Source: Mimachlamys varia
Taxonomy: Eukaryota; Mollusca; Bivalvia; Pectinida; Pectinidae
Length of the DNA: 64,000 bases
NCBI GenBank assembly: GCA_947623455.1
Contig: OX392538.1
Coordinates: forward strand, 26,287,001-26,351,000
Direction: 5' to 3'
A model generated the notes under the pieces. It saw only the letters and a program-made list of their open reading frames with translations, did not search any database and was not told the DNA's origin. Both the position numbers and the translations under genes were made by a program. Shown one piece after another: positions 34,816 through 45,249 of the stretch. Position 1 is the stretch's first letter. Each line of letters begins with the position of its first letter.

Positions 34816-36240
34816 TCCTTGAATATATAGAGTCTGAATATGTTTTGGCTTTGTCTGCCTAGGCTGGTGCTGTTCTATTATTAGAACAAGCTTAGTCTGA
34901 CCCAACTCAGTTCTGCAGTTTTACGTCTGAAGTGTTCTAACTATATATATCTGATCTGCAATATATTGTGCAAGCAGAGGGATGAGTTTAAGTCTAAATA
35001 TTATGCGAGATATTCAATTATTGGCTTAAATACATTTATTTTCTTAAAGTTGAATTTTATTGTAGATATAAGCATAAAATGTTTGCAAGTATAAAATGGC
35101 GGGGAGACTGTGTTTATGAATACTCCTTAACATTTTATAAATGCATTTGTATTGTTGGAGTCCTGGAGTTAACAAAATAAAGGTTGATAACTTATATTGT
35201 TTAATTGTTAATAGAGTTAATTCCTGGTGTCGATAAATGGTTCCGTTTTGCTGACAATTGTTCTTCATTTGAATATCGGTATGTGTACAATTGATGTCTA
35301 ATTTTAATGTGAATGTGATTCAATAAGTTTATACATGGACTTTGCCTCCGTTTCATCAGCATATACATTACGCGTCCCCTCCCGTAGGCCCCTTCCGTCA
35401 AACCGATCAGGCAAATGGCGGCAAACCTGTCACGTTGCGACATCAACGTTATTTTTATCGGGGCTTTCCTGAGGAATGCGATTTTGCAGGTGATCAATAT
35501 AGACATTTAGAGCGGACTTTGAATATTGAAATAGCAGGAAAATATAATTAGTTTTGCAGAGGCCATGTATATTCAAGAACAGGCATTTAGGCTTTCGCAG
35601 GATGCCCCTTTAACTATCTGTAACAAATTTTCAGGTCCCTGTGGTACATTATGTACTGGCCTATAGCTGCTCTCTCCATCACGGATAATCCGTTTACATG
35701 TTAACAAATAATGTTTGTGAACGACTGGAAAATGTGAGTTAGATCGGGATACAAGAAAAAATCACAATATCTACTCATAAATGTATGAACGAAACAAGTA
35801 GTTTTTGATTGAAATTCTGACAAAATATTATATCTGAATTCGACTCGAATACAATTTTCACTTTCTTGTAATGTGTACAGGTGTCTGTGGATATGATGCT
35901 TCTGTGAGTAAGTGTACAGACTGAATACCTACGACGAGTTCCAATTACAGGACATTATATTGTACCAGCGCTGTGATATAAGAATCTCTACTTACAGGAG
36001 GTAATGACTGGTTAGGGTGAGTTGGGGGAGATTCAGAATAGAGTGGTGTTACACCCCTAATTATACACTTGGTGTAGTTGATCATTCATGCCGAATTCAT
36101 CAATCTGGTTTATCAATTATGGGTTTTAAAATTCTGTTTTTGATTTTAATCATTATAAACCCTTAGAAAAAAATTGACCTATATTGGTTACATAGAAAAC
36201 TTCGTTGAAAAAAAAGTTTTAGAAAATGGCAAGTCAGTAA
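34816..36240. other. Non-coding stretch with unrecognised short frames
   Basis: No supported gene. Frames at 35342-35551 (plus) and 35201-35506 (minus) overlap on opposite strands and show no known domain. 35615-35710 is the third copy of the dispersed repeat described at 28.6-29.1 kb. Confidence 0.5.
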
Positions 36241-36405
36241 TATTTATTACTTAAGGATGTCCCAAAAAACATGTCCCGACTTTGACAGGTAATAACTTTT
36301 GCAATACTAAACTTTTTTTGAAAATTAAAAATGCTTTGGAAAGCAGGGGTATCCTAATTTAACTTAATTGGAAACACATGTACTCATTATATCATTAGTA
36401 CGTGT

Positions 36406-36437
36406 GATGACGTCATAATATAAATTATGACGTCATC
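36406..36437. promoter_or_regulatory. Perfect palindrome holding two CRE-like sites
   Basis: GATGACGTCATAAT, a four-base ATAA spacer, then ATTATGACGTCATC. Both arms contain the palindrome TGACGTCA. It lies 33 bases before the ATG of the mariner transposase relic (36470), where its promoter or 5' UTR would be. Confidence 0.45.
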
Positions 36438-37269
36438 GATGATGTCACAATTCAGTGATTTCCAGCAGCATGAAGATTCAGGCTGAAATTATTGAACTCT
36501 ATTATGCGACCGGAAAATCCCCTACTTTAGTGAATGAAATATTACGAAAACGTCACCCAGGTATGCAGTCCATCTCCAGGAAGCAGATTTACAGAATTGT
36601 ATCAAATTTGAAGCTCATGGATGTGTCACCGATCGCAGAAAAGGAAGCAGTGGTAGACGGGGGAGCGCTAAGTGCGACGAGAACATCAGTCAAGTGAAGA
36701 CCATCATAGAGGAAACACCACAGAGGTCCATCAGAAAGGTACTGTCTGACATGAACCAACATCCAAGTAAATCATCAGTGCAAAGGATTCTGAAATTCGA
36801 TCTCAAATTGACACTATACAAAATATCTGTAATGCAACACCTGAAAGAAAGTGATATTGCGTCGAGATTAACATTCACGAACTGGGTGCTGGAACACGAC
36901 GACATTTTGGACAGTGTGTGGATCTCAGACGAGGCTCTCTTCACATTGAGTGCCCAAGTGAACAAGCAGAACATGAGGTTTTGGGGGACATCCAAACCAG
37001 ACTTTTATGAAGAAAAACCTCTGCATACTGGGTCGCGACCAGTTATCGTGATTTTTTCGCTGTTTTTTTTTTTTTTTGCATTTGTTCAAAAACGAACCAA
37101 CCGAAAATGTTCAAAATCGACATGAATATTCTCTAGTGTCTTACCTTTGAGTTACAAGTCATCTACCAATTTTGGTAGTTATATACCGGTCAGGCGACGG
37201 ATATTTCGACCTCAATTTGGTATGCGTTTGCAACGTCGACAAGACCAGTTACCGTGATTTTGATATTTC

Positions 37270-38560
37270 ACTGAACGATGTTTACTAAAAGCTGCATAAA
37301 CCACCAAAATATTGTGTGATAGAAAGATGTGTTTGTATTGTATATCTTACACTGATTCAATAAATATTCTACTTGTATATTTGGATATTTCAGCAGTTAA
37401 TCTCAGGCGGTATTTTGAGATTGATTTGCGCTCTGGGGGTGCTTTCGATGTCGTCCGAGGAAAGGTCACGTAGGAACCACTAAAAGACGAATGACGACTA
37501 TGAGCGGAATGGGAACGAAATTACTGCTGTATTTTTGTCTGCCTTGTGTCATTGTCCCTTCGTTTGTGTGTTTTCATGTATATATATGTTTGAAAAAAAC
37601 AACCAAGAAAACGTTCATACAATAGATACATTGAAATGATTAAATTATGTCTTAAGAATAAAGTTTTATATTCATACTGGCATACATTTTGTCGTAGTAT
37701 AGCTCAAATAAGTATAAGTATGATAGCCATTTTTTAATAGCTTACCTTTTACATTTCCTCAAATATCTTTAACAGTGCAACATGAGATTATATACAAATG
37801 TACATTTAATACAATTTCATTTTAGTTAATTGAAAATGTAAATTTCTATGCAATAATTAAACATTCAAATTATCCATGAAATATGTGACAAACAAACTAA
37901 CAACACAAGGATTCGAGAGATGCAGGTTGATCAGAACTATGGGCAAGTTTTACGGTCGCCATCTTTGTCTCATTGAGAGATATTCTGTATCTTAATTAAG
38001 TGATGTGAAGTTGGAGGTTTTTGAGTATGCTCATTAGTGTGTTTATTTGTTGTAATTGACAATAATACTCGGTTCTCATTTTCAGAACTTGATGTTTCCT
38101 TGGATGTGCTCAAGCATGGTTTCTGTGCTCAAGCCCAATTTCTTGATCCGGTTATAAATAAATAATGAAATGATATTTTGAGAAATATTTGGAAATGATC
38201 TGAAGATAGTTGAATCCAAATACTGTTTCAATGTCTATATTTTACTATTTGAACGTCCGACACGATTTAAATTATTACAAGAAAGCTGACTTGAGCACAA
38301 AGTCCATGCTTGAGCATGGGAAAAGTTTCATGAATACAGGTCCTGGTCTTATTTTTTATTTGCATCCACACACAACTCATGAAACCACCTGTCACATGAC
38401 TCAACATCACTCACTTCGCAGTTTTACATGCTCCCTTACCTTTGTTCTTACTCTTAAGTGCCTTATCATTCTCTCATTTCGCCAATTTAATTAGTTATTA
38501 TCTTTAATTTCATTGAACTATGAAGATCTGTTTGATATTGTATTGATAAACCTGATACTC
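37270..38560. other. Left interior of the TIR insertion, non-coding
   Basis: About 1.3 kb with no recognised gene. The frame at 38210-38494 has no domain. CATGCTTGAGCATG near 38307-38320 and the repeated phrase about GCTCAAGC(A/C) (38110-38140) are minor local repeats. Confidence 0.45.
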
Positions 38561-38577
38561 AGTTATTTGGTGTGTAT

Positions 38578-38747
38578 TAAGCATTAAACAGCATTCGGTT
38601 CCGTGTTATAGTCCTATAACAGGGAACAGGATTGCAGACCAAATGAATAACTCGCGTTAGCCCGTTTATAACGCACGTTTATAATGATTATTGGTCTGTT
38701 CCGTGTTATATCACCATAATACTGATCTGGATGCTGTTTAATGCTTA
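38578..38747. mobile_element. 170-bp MITE with 17-bp perfect inverted repeats
   Basis: TAAGCATTAAACAGCAT at 38578-38594 is matched by ATGCTGTTTAATGCTTA at 38731-38747. Further in, GTTCCGTGTTATA recurs, and CAGACCAA pairs with TTGGTCTG. There is no coding capacity. Target duplication is not clear (flanks TGTAT and TATTT). Confidence 0.75.
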
Positions 38748-38963
38748 TATTTACATTTTCCCAATGGTTTTGATAATAAATTTATATTTATATTCTATAT
38801 TTTTATGAAAATTTAAGGTTCATTTCTTATAGATGGAATAGCCAGTGTCGGCCAGCCATCTCCAAGGTTATGATTATGATGTCACAACCGTAATGACGTC
38901 ATAATAACCACTCCAGTGTTATGGAACTGGCCTTGGTAGAACTGTTATATAGCGGCAATTTCT

Positions 38964-39595
38964 TTAAAAAAATTGTCCATAATTGATTTGTTGGAAATTC
39001 TTGTCCTGCCCCGGTCTTAAAACTTCTGGTGTTTTTTCTGTCAATTCTTTATGGTGGCTGATAAATGTTCTGCACCATTTGTCAGATGGCCCTTTTTCTG
39101 ACTTGAATAGCGTCTTTCTGTGTGATCTGATAAGATACAAGATTTGTTTTCCAATTTTTATCATTTGATTTAAAGTGGATTTTCCTTTACAAATTTTGGA
39201 TGAAAAAATAACTTGTGTAATAATCAACTCAAAAGCTTGGGACTATTGGATATTTTGATATATTTAAGATATGTATGCGAATTTAAAACTGGTTAAGATT
39301 ATTTTAAGTCTTTTCTGACAGAGCTCCTTAAATGTTGTCTGTCAAAGGGAAATCGTGTTAGCCCATATATTTAACATATTCGACCAAAGCAGTTTCCTCA
39401 TCTGGTAGAAGCATACGGTTAGGCCTTGGGGTTTGTTTGAGGTACAGTATGTTCCATTTATTTTATCCACAATTGTTTGGCGAGGGATGCCATATTCCCT
39501 TGAAGCTGTGGTTGGTTTTCTTGTTTTTACTGCACCTACAGCTTTTTTCAACAGACTGATGTCATACTGCCTCTTAGACTAAATAAAAATAATAA
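38964..39595 (-). pseudogene. Pogo-like transposase N-terminal region, frameshifted
   Basis: On the minus strand, KRQYDISLLKKAVGAVKT and ASREYGIPRQTIVDKINGTY form a psq-type helix-turn-helix (39440-39590). A frameshift leads to NRMLLPDEETALVEYVKYMG (near 39360-39410). After a gap and stops, GPSDKWCRTFISHHKELTEK and TPEVLRPG (38990-39080) match the CENP-B-type second DNA-binding domain. The order is that of pogo/CENP-B-like transposases. The DDE domain is absent downstream. It could be a decayed pogo element or the remnant of the host insertion's own gene. Confidence 0.7.
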
Positions 39596-39714
39596 ATATG
39601 ATTGTTTGACGAAATCACATACCATTTATTCATTGTTTTTTTTTTAATTGTATTTTTAATTTTGTTTTTTTTTCTCAAAAACAAATTTTTCAATTGATCA
39701 AAATATGAAAATAT

Positions 39715-40465
39715 TGTAACGTTATGCCTCTGTGCATCTTGTCTCTGATGTACTATAGTGTTAAGTTAGAGTTATTTCCCTTGAATGTACTTGTAATTTA
39801 GTTAGTTAATCCTTAATTACTTTGTAATCATTAGGCATAGTTTAGATATAGTAATTTTATAATTATAAGCGTATGTATTCCTTATGTAGTCAATTGACAG
39901 AATAGTGTTAGGGCTTTATGTACAGGTTTGGACGAGGTTTTAAAGTTAAGACAGTTAGGATTATCGTTGTTTTGCTGACATAAGATGGCGGTGGTATGGT
40001 GGTCTGTGCGCTCCAACGTTGCATGACGGGCAGGTCATGTGTTGCGAGTACGGCTACTCTTTGTAGTAGGTGGATCGGCCGATCCACTTTACACTGAGTT
40101 GGCTGGAGCCTACTGACCATCCTACCCTGCCGTGAGCTGCGACCAGTCAGCCGATAGTGATCTGTAGGGCTGCGACCAGTCAGCCGATAGCCATACCATT
40201 CCAGGTACTATACCTTGGCCCAGTTAACCTTGTCCAAACCTTCCGATTGTACCGCCGACAGGGGAGATTGTTCACTGGGGTTTCTCGTTGTGTCAATTAA
40301 ACAGATTGACTCTCCTTTTGCCTTGTTGTCTTCCTTGGCTCGGCCGGGCCGATAGTCATAAAAGAACTCACCCACAAGTGCCCAGATTGGGGCACGGAAA
40401 CGTGGCGTGTTCGGGGGCCCGTTCTGCAAACGCTACCAACTGATGCAGACCCCAGACACGTTACA
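39715..40465. repeat. Probable solo LTR, 751 bp
   Basis: It begins TGTAACGTTATGCC and ends CAGACACGTTACA, with inverted TGTAACG/CGTTACA termini. ATAT flanks both sides (39711-39714 and 40466-40469), fitting a 4-base target duplication, though in AT-rich flank this is weak. GC content is clearly higher than surroundings. AAGATGGCGG at 39984 is a YY1-like site. A unit GCTGCGACCAGTCAGCCGAT occurs twice (near 40136 and 40170). Its sequence is unrelated to the LTR at 29866. Short frames inside are not supported. Confidence 0.6.
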
Positions 40466-40914
40466 ATATACATAATATGTAATATACACTTGGTCATTTA
40501 TTTATTTATAATGATATTTTACAGACTGCTTGTCAGAAAGTGGGGGTAACAAACGACGTAAGAGTGATCTACCTTGGCGCGCGCCTGAGTGACCGCGACC
40601 CTTGATCATGACGTAACAGTTTTGACAAACGCTTGGTCGGCTTTGTAAAGAAGAGATAGACCAGTGTTTTTGCAAATATCAGCAAGTAAGTGGACATTTT
40701 AACGAACCCCCCCCCCCCCCGAGAGCATGGATAGTTAGAAGCTATTCTGCAAAGGGAAATCAACTTTTTTTCTCTGATAATTAAATAAAATATATTTTCA
40801 GCGAGCGAAAACTTACCATTCTACACTCTTTTCGCAGCAGCCTCGAACATCGTAAAATCGCGCGCGTGCTAGTTCGCGCAATGAAATCACGGTAACTGGT
40901 ACTTCACGGTAACT
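40466..40914. other. Right interior of the TIR insertion
   Basis: Non-coding. It includes a run of C (about 40709-40721), GCGCGCCTGAGTGACCGCGA near 40578 and a CG-rich tract (ATCGCGCGCGTGC) just before the right terminus. Confidence 0.45.
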
Positions 40915-41435
40915 GGTCGCGACCAAGCAGTGACAAGGTAACTGTATGGGCAGCTTTAAGCAGACATGGGATCATTTGACCCTTTTTCTAGGAGTCGGCA
41001 GGCGAAACGGCTACTGTGACGTCAGATCGATACCTTCAAATCCTCAGCAAGAGGTTCATACCAGCGCTGAGGGGAAATGGACAAGAACTAAATGGTGTGT
41101 GGTATCAGCAAGATGGGGCGGCACCCCACACAGCAAATCCTGTGTTGACCTGGCTAGCAGACACTTTTGGCAATAGGCTGATATCGTTGCGTACTGGCAT
41201 TGAGTGGCCACTTCATTCTCCAGACCTAAACCCGTTAGATTTTTACATTTGGGGCTACCTCAAGGACCGTGTTTACACTCCTCCTCCATCTAATCTCCAA
41301 GAACTCAAAACTACCATCAACAGGGAAATCAGTAACATCCGGCAGGACACATGCAGGGAGGTGGTGAGGGATTTCAGGGACAGAATTCAGCATGTCATCG
41401 AAAAGAAGGGCGGACACCTCGAACACATTCTTTGA

Positions 41436-41770
41436 CTGAAATTATCAATTTTCTGAACAAATCGCAAAATTAGCGAAATGTCACTTTCTCATGAATTTCA
41501 ATATAAGTACTAACAAAAAGATATTTTATAGAGTTGTTATATATTGTTGTACTTGTACTAAGCAGATCATTACCTTTCTTATGGTATACATCAAATTCAT
41601 CCGTCTTTCAGCTCTTTACCGCTCACAAACGCCTTTTGACACATGCACATATTTCCGCAGAGACGTATTCCGACGCCATGACAGGATTTCCTCAGAAGCG
41701 CATTTTGACTCGTGTCTATTTTGAGATCGTTTACATCGAGGCTCTGTCACATGTAACGGGCGCGACTAAT
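41436..41770. other. Non-coding stretch after the mariner relic
   Basis: No recognised gene. I looked for a right terminal inverted repeat matching a left end near TTAAGGATGTCCC (36252) and did not find it, so the mariner 3' end is probably truncated. Confidence 0.4.
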
Positions 41771-41773
41771 TAC

Positions 41774-42065
41774 CCAAATCTACCCAAATCTTACCCAAAT
41801 CTACCCAAATCTACCCAAATATTACCCAAATCTACCCAAATATTACCAAAATCTACCCAAATATTACCAAAATCTACCCAAATTTACCCAAATTGTACAA
41901 ATACACCACAATAATAAGAAAACCAATATCTTTATTAATTAATCAATCGCAAATTTTGATGATGGATGTCGTTTTCTCCTGGTTTTAGTCATCCAAACAT
42001 CATTAAGGGTTATCTCCCCTGTATCACGCATGACAAAGATTATTATCAGCAAAATGTGACTATAT
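41774..42065 (+). repeat. ACCCAAATCT minisatellite plus conserved core, copy 1
   Basis: About 120 bases of ACCCAAATCT and ACCCAAATATT-type units are followed by a fixed core running AAATTGTACAAATACACCAC ... CTCCTGGTTTTAGTCATCC ... GGGTTATCTCCCCTGTATC ... ATGACAAAG. The same array plus core recurs at 43022-43340 and, inverted, at 46118-46320, so it is a mobile or dispersed repeat whose one end is a short tandem array. Confidence 0.7.
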
Positions 42066-42160
42066 ATCTTTATTATATACTTACTATAAAATACAGGGAA
42101 ATTGTATACTTGATAAATACGCATGCTTTTAGTACATATCTGCTCACCGGGCCAATATGG

Positions 42161-42420
42161 GCAATTCTTCGCTAAGCGGGCCGAATAAACTGTATCAGCC
42201 CACTTGCTGAGTGGGCCGAATACACTGTATCAGCCCGCTTGCTGAGCGGGCCGAATACACTGTATCAGCCCGCTTGCTGAGCGGGCCGAATACACTGTAT
42301 CAGCCCGGTTGCTGAGCGGTCCGAATACACTGTATCAGCCCGCTTGCTGAGCGGGCCGAATACACTGTATCAGCCCGGTTGCTGAGCGGGCCGAATACAA
42401 TGTATCAGCCTGCTTACGAA
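42161..42420. repeat. 35-bp minisatellite with self-complementary unit
   Basis: Units begin CAGCCCGCTTGCTGAGCGGG at 42196, 42231, 42266, 42301, 42336 and 42371, with partial units either side, each followed by CCGAATACACTGTAT. The period is 35. Within each unit GCCCGCT pairs with AGCGGGC around a TGCTG loop. Variants GCCCGGT and AGCGGTC break pairing in some units, and GCCCACT with AGTGGGC in the first unit is a compensatory pair. Confidence 0.85.
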
Positions 42421-42424
42421 ATTG

Positions 42425-42455
42425 CCGTGACGTCATATGACGTTCATGACGTTAC
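42425..42455. promoter_or_regulatory. Cluster of three CRE-like half or full sites
   Basis: TGACGTCATATGACGT is followed by TCATGACGTTA; TGACGT occurs three times in about 25 bases, directly after the 35-bp minisatellite. No gene nearby is recognised. Confidence 0.25.
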
Positions 42456-42750
42456 AACAATCGAAAATGGATAGAAGGACAGATGTTGGCGTTGATGTTG
42501 GTGAGAATGTTATGGAGCCTATGGTATCAAGAATACTAGAGCTTGATGGATTAACAGAAGAAAAAGAGACATAAACGAAGACGCCGATGCAGAGGAACAG
42601 GTCAATAATTCCGAATCCATTATTAATGGTAAGAATTATTCTTATCTTAAGCAATGTCCAAACGATGACAAAAAAAAGGAACAAAAAAATAGACATCTTC
42701 AAAAACAGATCATCATGAACCGTCACAAAATTCAAAGTATATAATAAATT

Positions 42751-42890
42751 GAATATGACATGGTCATTTCCATACCAGGCCTTGTATCAACCCTCGACCT
42801 AATATCGACCCTTGGGCCTTCGGCCCTCGGGCCGATATTGGGATCTCGGGTTGATACAAGGTCTGATATGGAATGGCCATGTAATATTCT
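42751..42890. mobile_element. Near-perfect 125-bp palindrome (foldback/MITE-like)
   Basis: ACATGGTCATTTCCATA (from 42758) pairs with TATGGAATGGCCATGT (to 42882). CCTTGTATCAACCC pairs with GGGTTGATACAAGG. The centre GGGCCTTCGGCCC forms a TTC loop. Outside, GAATAT/ATATTC extends the symmetry with a one-base offset. No coding capacity. Confidence 0.75.
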
Positions 42891-42895
42891 CTATG

Positions 42896-43590
42896 TATCG
42901 TACTTAATCATAATATCAATCATGTTAAATAATATAGCTATAGAAACAATAGAAACGCAATAATCAATAGAAAATTGGCGTCCTCGAAAAACTTATATTT
43001 CATTATATAAAAATCACATTACCCAAATCTACAAAAGTCTTACACAAATCTACCTAAATCTTACCCAAATCTACCCAAATCTTACCCAAATCTACCCAAA
43101 TCTACCCAAATATTACCAAAATCTACCCAAATCTTACCAAAATCTACCCAAATTTACCCAAATTGTACAAATACACCACATTAATAAGAAAACCAATATC
43201 TTTATTAATTAATTAATCGCAAATTTTGATGATGGATATCGTTTTCTCCTGGTTTTAGTCATCCAAACATCAGTAAGGGTTATCTCCCCTGTATCACGCA
43301 TGACAATGAATATTATCAGCAAAATGTGACTATATATCTGTATCGTACTTAATCATAATATCAATCATGTTAAATAATATAGCTATAGAAACAATAGAAA
43401 CGCAATAATCAATAGAAAATTGGCGTCCTCGAAAAACTTATATTTCATTATATAAAAATCACATTACCCAAATCTACAAAAATCTTACACAAATCTACCT
43501 AAATCTTACCCAAATCTACCCAAATCTTACCCAAATCTACCCAAATCTTACCCAAATCTACCTAAAGTTTACCCAAATCTCACAAATAAC
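42896..43590 (+). repeat. 445-bp offset direct repeat including further ACCCAAATCT arrays
   Basis: TATCGTACTTAATCATAATA at 42896 recurs at 43341. From there both copies run through AGAAAATTGGCGTCCTCGAA and into an ACCCAAATCT array (43022-43165 and 43466-43590). The first copy also has the conserved core (43165-43340), so the structure is a tandem duplication of flank plus array. Confidence 0.75.
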
Positions 43591-43599
43591 CTATTACCA

Positions 43600-44240
43600 G
43601 AGAGTATATATATACGTTTCTAAATATTATACAATCAACATTTCAACAACGAATGATTACACTGACAGACAATTATACATTTTACAAAGGAGTGGAAACA
43701 GGTGAACATCTTCGTTATTATGAACATACATGTTAATTTACAGGTAAAGCATGACCAAACTGTATAACCAATAACTGGGAAATTATCCAGTTATCATATG
43801 AAATAATACATTCCGTAATAATGTATACATGTATACCTACTTGACCTCAAAGCTTTTTTGTATATGTATATTCGTGTATGTTTGTGTTTAAATGTTTACT
43901 ATCCGTTTTGTAAAAAACACAAGTTTATGGTATTATTAACTATAAACCATATCCAAAGTGTGTTAATTACGATGAGCTAGACTTGTGCCGTTACAATCCA
44001 GGTTACGGGTTAGCATGTAAATAACATGGTAATGGCCACATACATTAGACCAATATTAAAATATCCCATCATAGTTTGGGATAATTGCACTAAAAATTAA
44101 TATGATTTACTTGAATCTATCGAAATTGAAGTTATGAAAATAATAACTGGATAAAGGACACTTATGTTTAAAATCATCAATGACTTTTTTCTTACATATC
44201 TCTATAACATCATACAACCATTCCTTAATACAAATACATC
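43600..44240. other. Non-coding stretch
   Basis: About 640 bases of AT-rich DNA. No gene or repeat recognised. Confidence 0.5.
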
Positions 44241-44245
44241 TTATT

Positions 44246-45178
44246 ATGTCCCCCAAACGAAGTGGGGGGACATATTGTTTTTGCTCGGTTTCTAATTATT
44301 ATTATTATTCTTGTTTCTTCCACTTTCTTCCGCCGCGGAGGTTTCCGACCGTTTTCTCAAAAACTACTGGACGGATCTTCACGAAACTTCCCACACATAC
44401 TCATTAGGGGCGGGGTGTGTGAAAACAGGTTGTTTTTTCGCGACCGGAAGTCCAAGATGGCCGCCAGAGCTAATTTCCGGTTTTCAAAATTCAGTCTCCG
44501 ATTTCAGTAAAAATTGGTACATGGGTGTTTTAAGGGATGCTGAATAACATGGTAACATTTTCGTAAAGTTTGGTTACCACCCTAACCCACCGAGGCCTCT
44601 GATTGGTCGAAATTTAGATATTGTCCGATTTCAATGAAATTTAATATATATGTGTAGTATTACACCAACAACATTGTCGTCACATCCGTGTCATGATTCG
44701 TCAACATGGCCGCTATTTCCTGGCTTCTGATTGGTCGAAATTTATATATTGTCCGATTTCAATGAAATTTAATATATGTGTAGTATTACACTAACAACAT
44801 TGTCGTAACCTCCGTTTCGTGATTCGTCAATATGGCCGCTATTTCCTGGCTTCTGATTGGTCGAAATTTATATATTGTTCGATTTCAATGAAATTTTATA
44901 TATAACTGTAGTAGGACACCACGGACATTGTCGTAACCTCCGTTTCGTGATTCGTCAACATGGCCGCTATTTCCTGGCTTCTGATTGGTCGAAATTTATA
45001 TATTGTCCGATTTCAATGAAATTTTATATATAACTGTAGTAGGACACCACGGACATTGTCGTAACCTCCGTTTCCTAATTCGTCAACATGACCGCTGATA
45101 TATGGGGTGTCAGCTATATTTCCATTGTGAGTTCATTGGGCTCATCAGTTCCTACCAAAGGGGTAGTTTGGGGGACAT
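44246..45178. mobile_element. 933-bp non-autonomous TIR element with internal tandem repeats
   Basis: Left end ATGTCCCCCAAAC (44246-44258) is exactly matched by GTTTGGGGGACAT at 45166-45178. The left end also folds on itself (ATGTCCCCC...GGGGGGACAT, 44246-44273). No clear target duplication. Inside, a 126-128-bp unit beginning CTGATTGGTCGAAATTTA starts at 44599, 44727, 44853 and 44981; each unit contains ACATTGTCGT and ATTCGTCAA(C/T)ATGGCCGCT. No ORF of its own; frames at 44180-44547 are chance. The family is not named with certainty. Confidence 0.75.
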
Positions 45179-45249
45179 CTGTAATGGTACCCCATTACAA
45201 TAAGCACTTGTTCATTTAGAAATGAAAGAATATTTAATGTACCTACTGC

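Larger units (their letters stand above)
37031..40924. mobile_element. 3.9-kb TIR-bounded insertion inside the mariner relic, unclassified
   Basis: The ends are GGTCGCGACCAGTTATCGTG (left) and its near inverse ending GGTCGCGACC (right, 40915-40924). The inverted repeat of about 25 bases has one or two differences. A subterminal motif, ACCAGTTACCGTGATTTT, recurs inside at 37244 and, inverted, twice near the right end (40886-40900 and 40903-40914). Subterminal repeats of this kind occur in several DNA transposon groups. The exact boundaries and target duplication are unclear: the flanks share GCA (CTGCA left, AAGCA right), and the shared ACTG-like bases could belong to the TIR. It carries a MITE, pogo-like remnants and a solo LTR. 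No transposase of its own is recognised unless the pogo remnant is that. Confidence 0.65.
36470..41435 (+). pseudogene. Mariner-type transposase, frameshifted and split by an insertion
   Basis: The N-terminal part from ATG at 36470 has the helix-turn-helix IELYYATGKSPTLVNEILRK. A frameshift near 36640-36665 moves the frame to SAKCDENISQVKTIIEETP, and then SVWISDEALFTLS supplies the first catalytic Asp. At about 37030 the coding sequence is broken by a 3.9-kb insertion. It resumes at about 40926 with SDKVTVWAALSRHGII and reaches WYQQDGAAPHTA (second Asp), then SPDLNPLDFYIWGYLK (third acidic position, 36 residues later), ending at 41433-41435. Stops interrupt 40970-41000. The order and motifs are those of DDE mariner/Tc1-superfamily transposases carrying a DUF4817-like N-terminus. 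The start at 36455 sometimes predicted would be GTG, so ATG 36470 is preferred. It is not functional. Confidence 0.85.

Noticed and set aside
35201..35551. Overlapping frames on both strands near 35.3 kb
   Set aside because: Neither shows a domain, and overlap on both strands in a GC-richer patch is expected by chance.
43022..43590. Interstitial telomere
   Set aside because: The unit ACCCAAATCT resembles but does not equal the animal TTAGGG repeat, and it is tied to a fixed core, so a dispersed element is a better reading.
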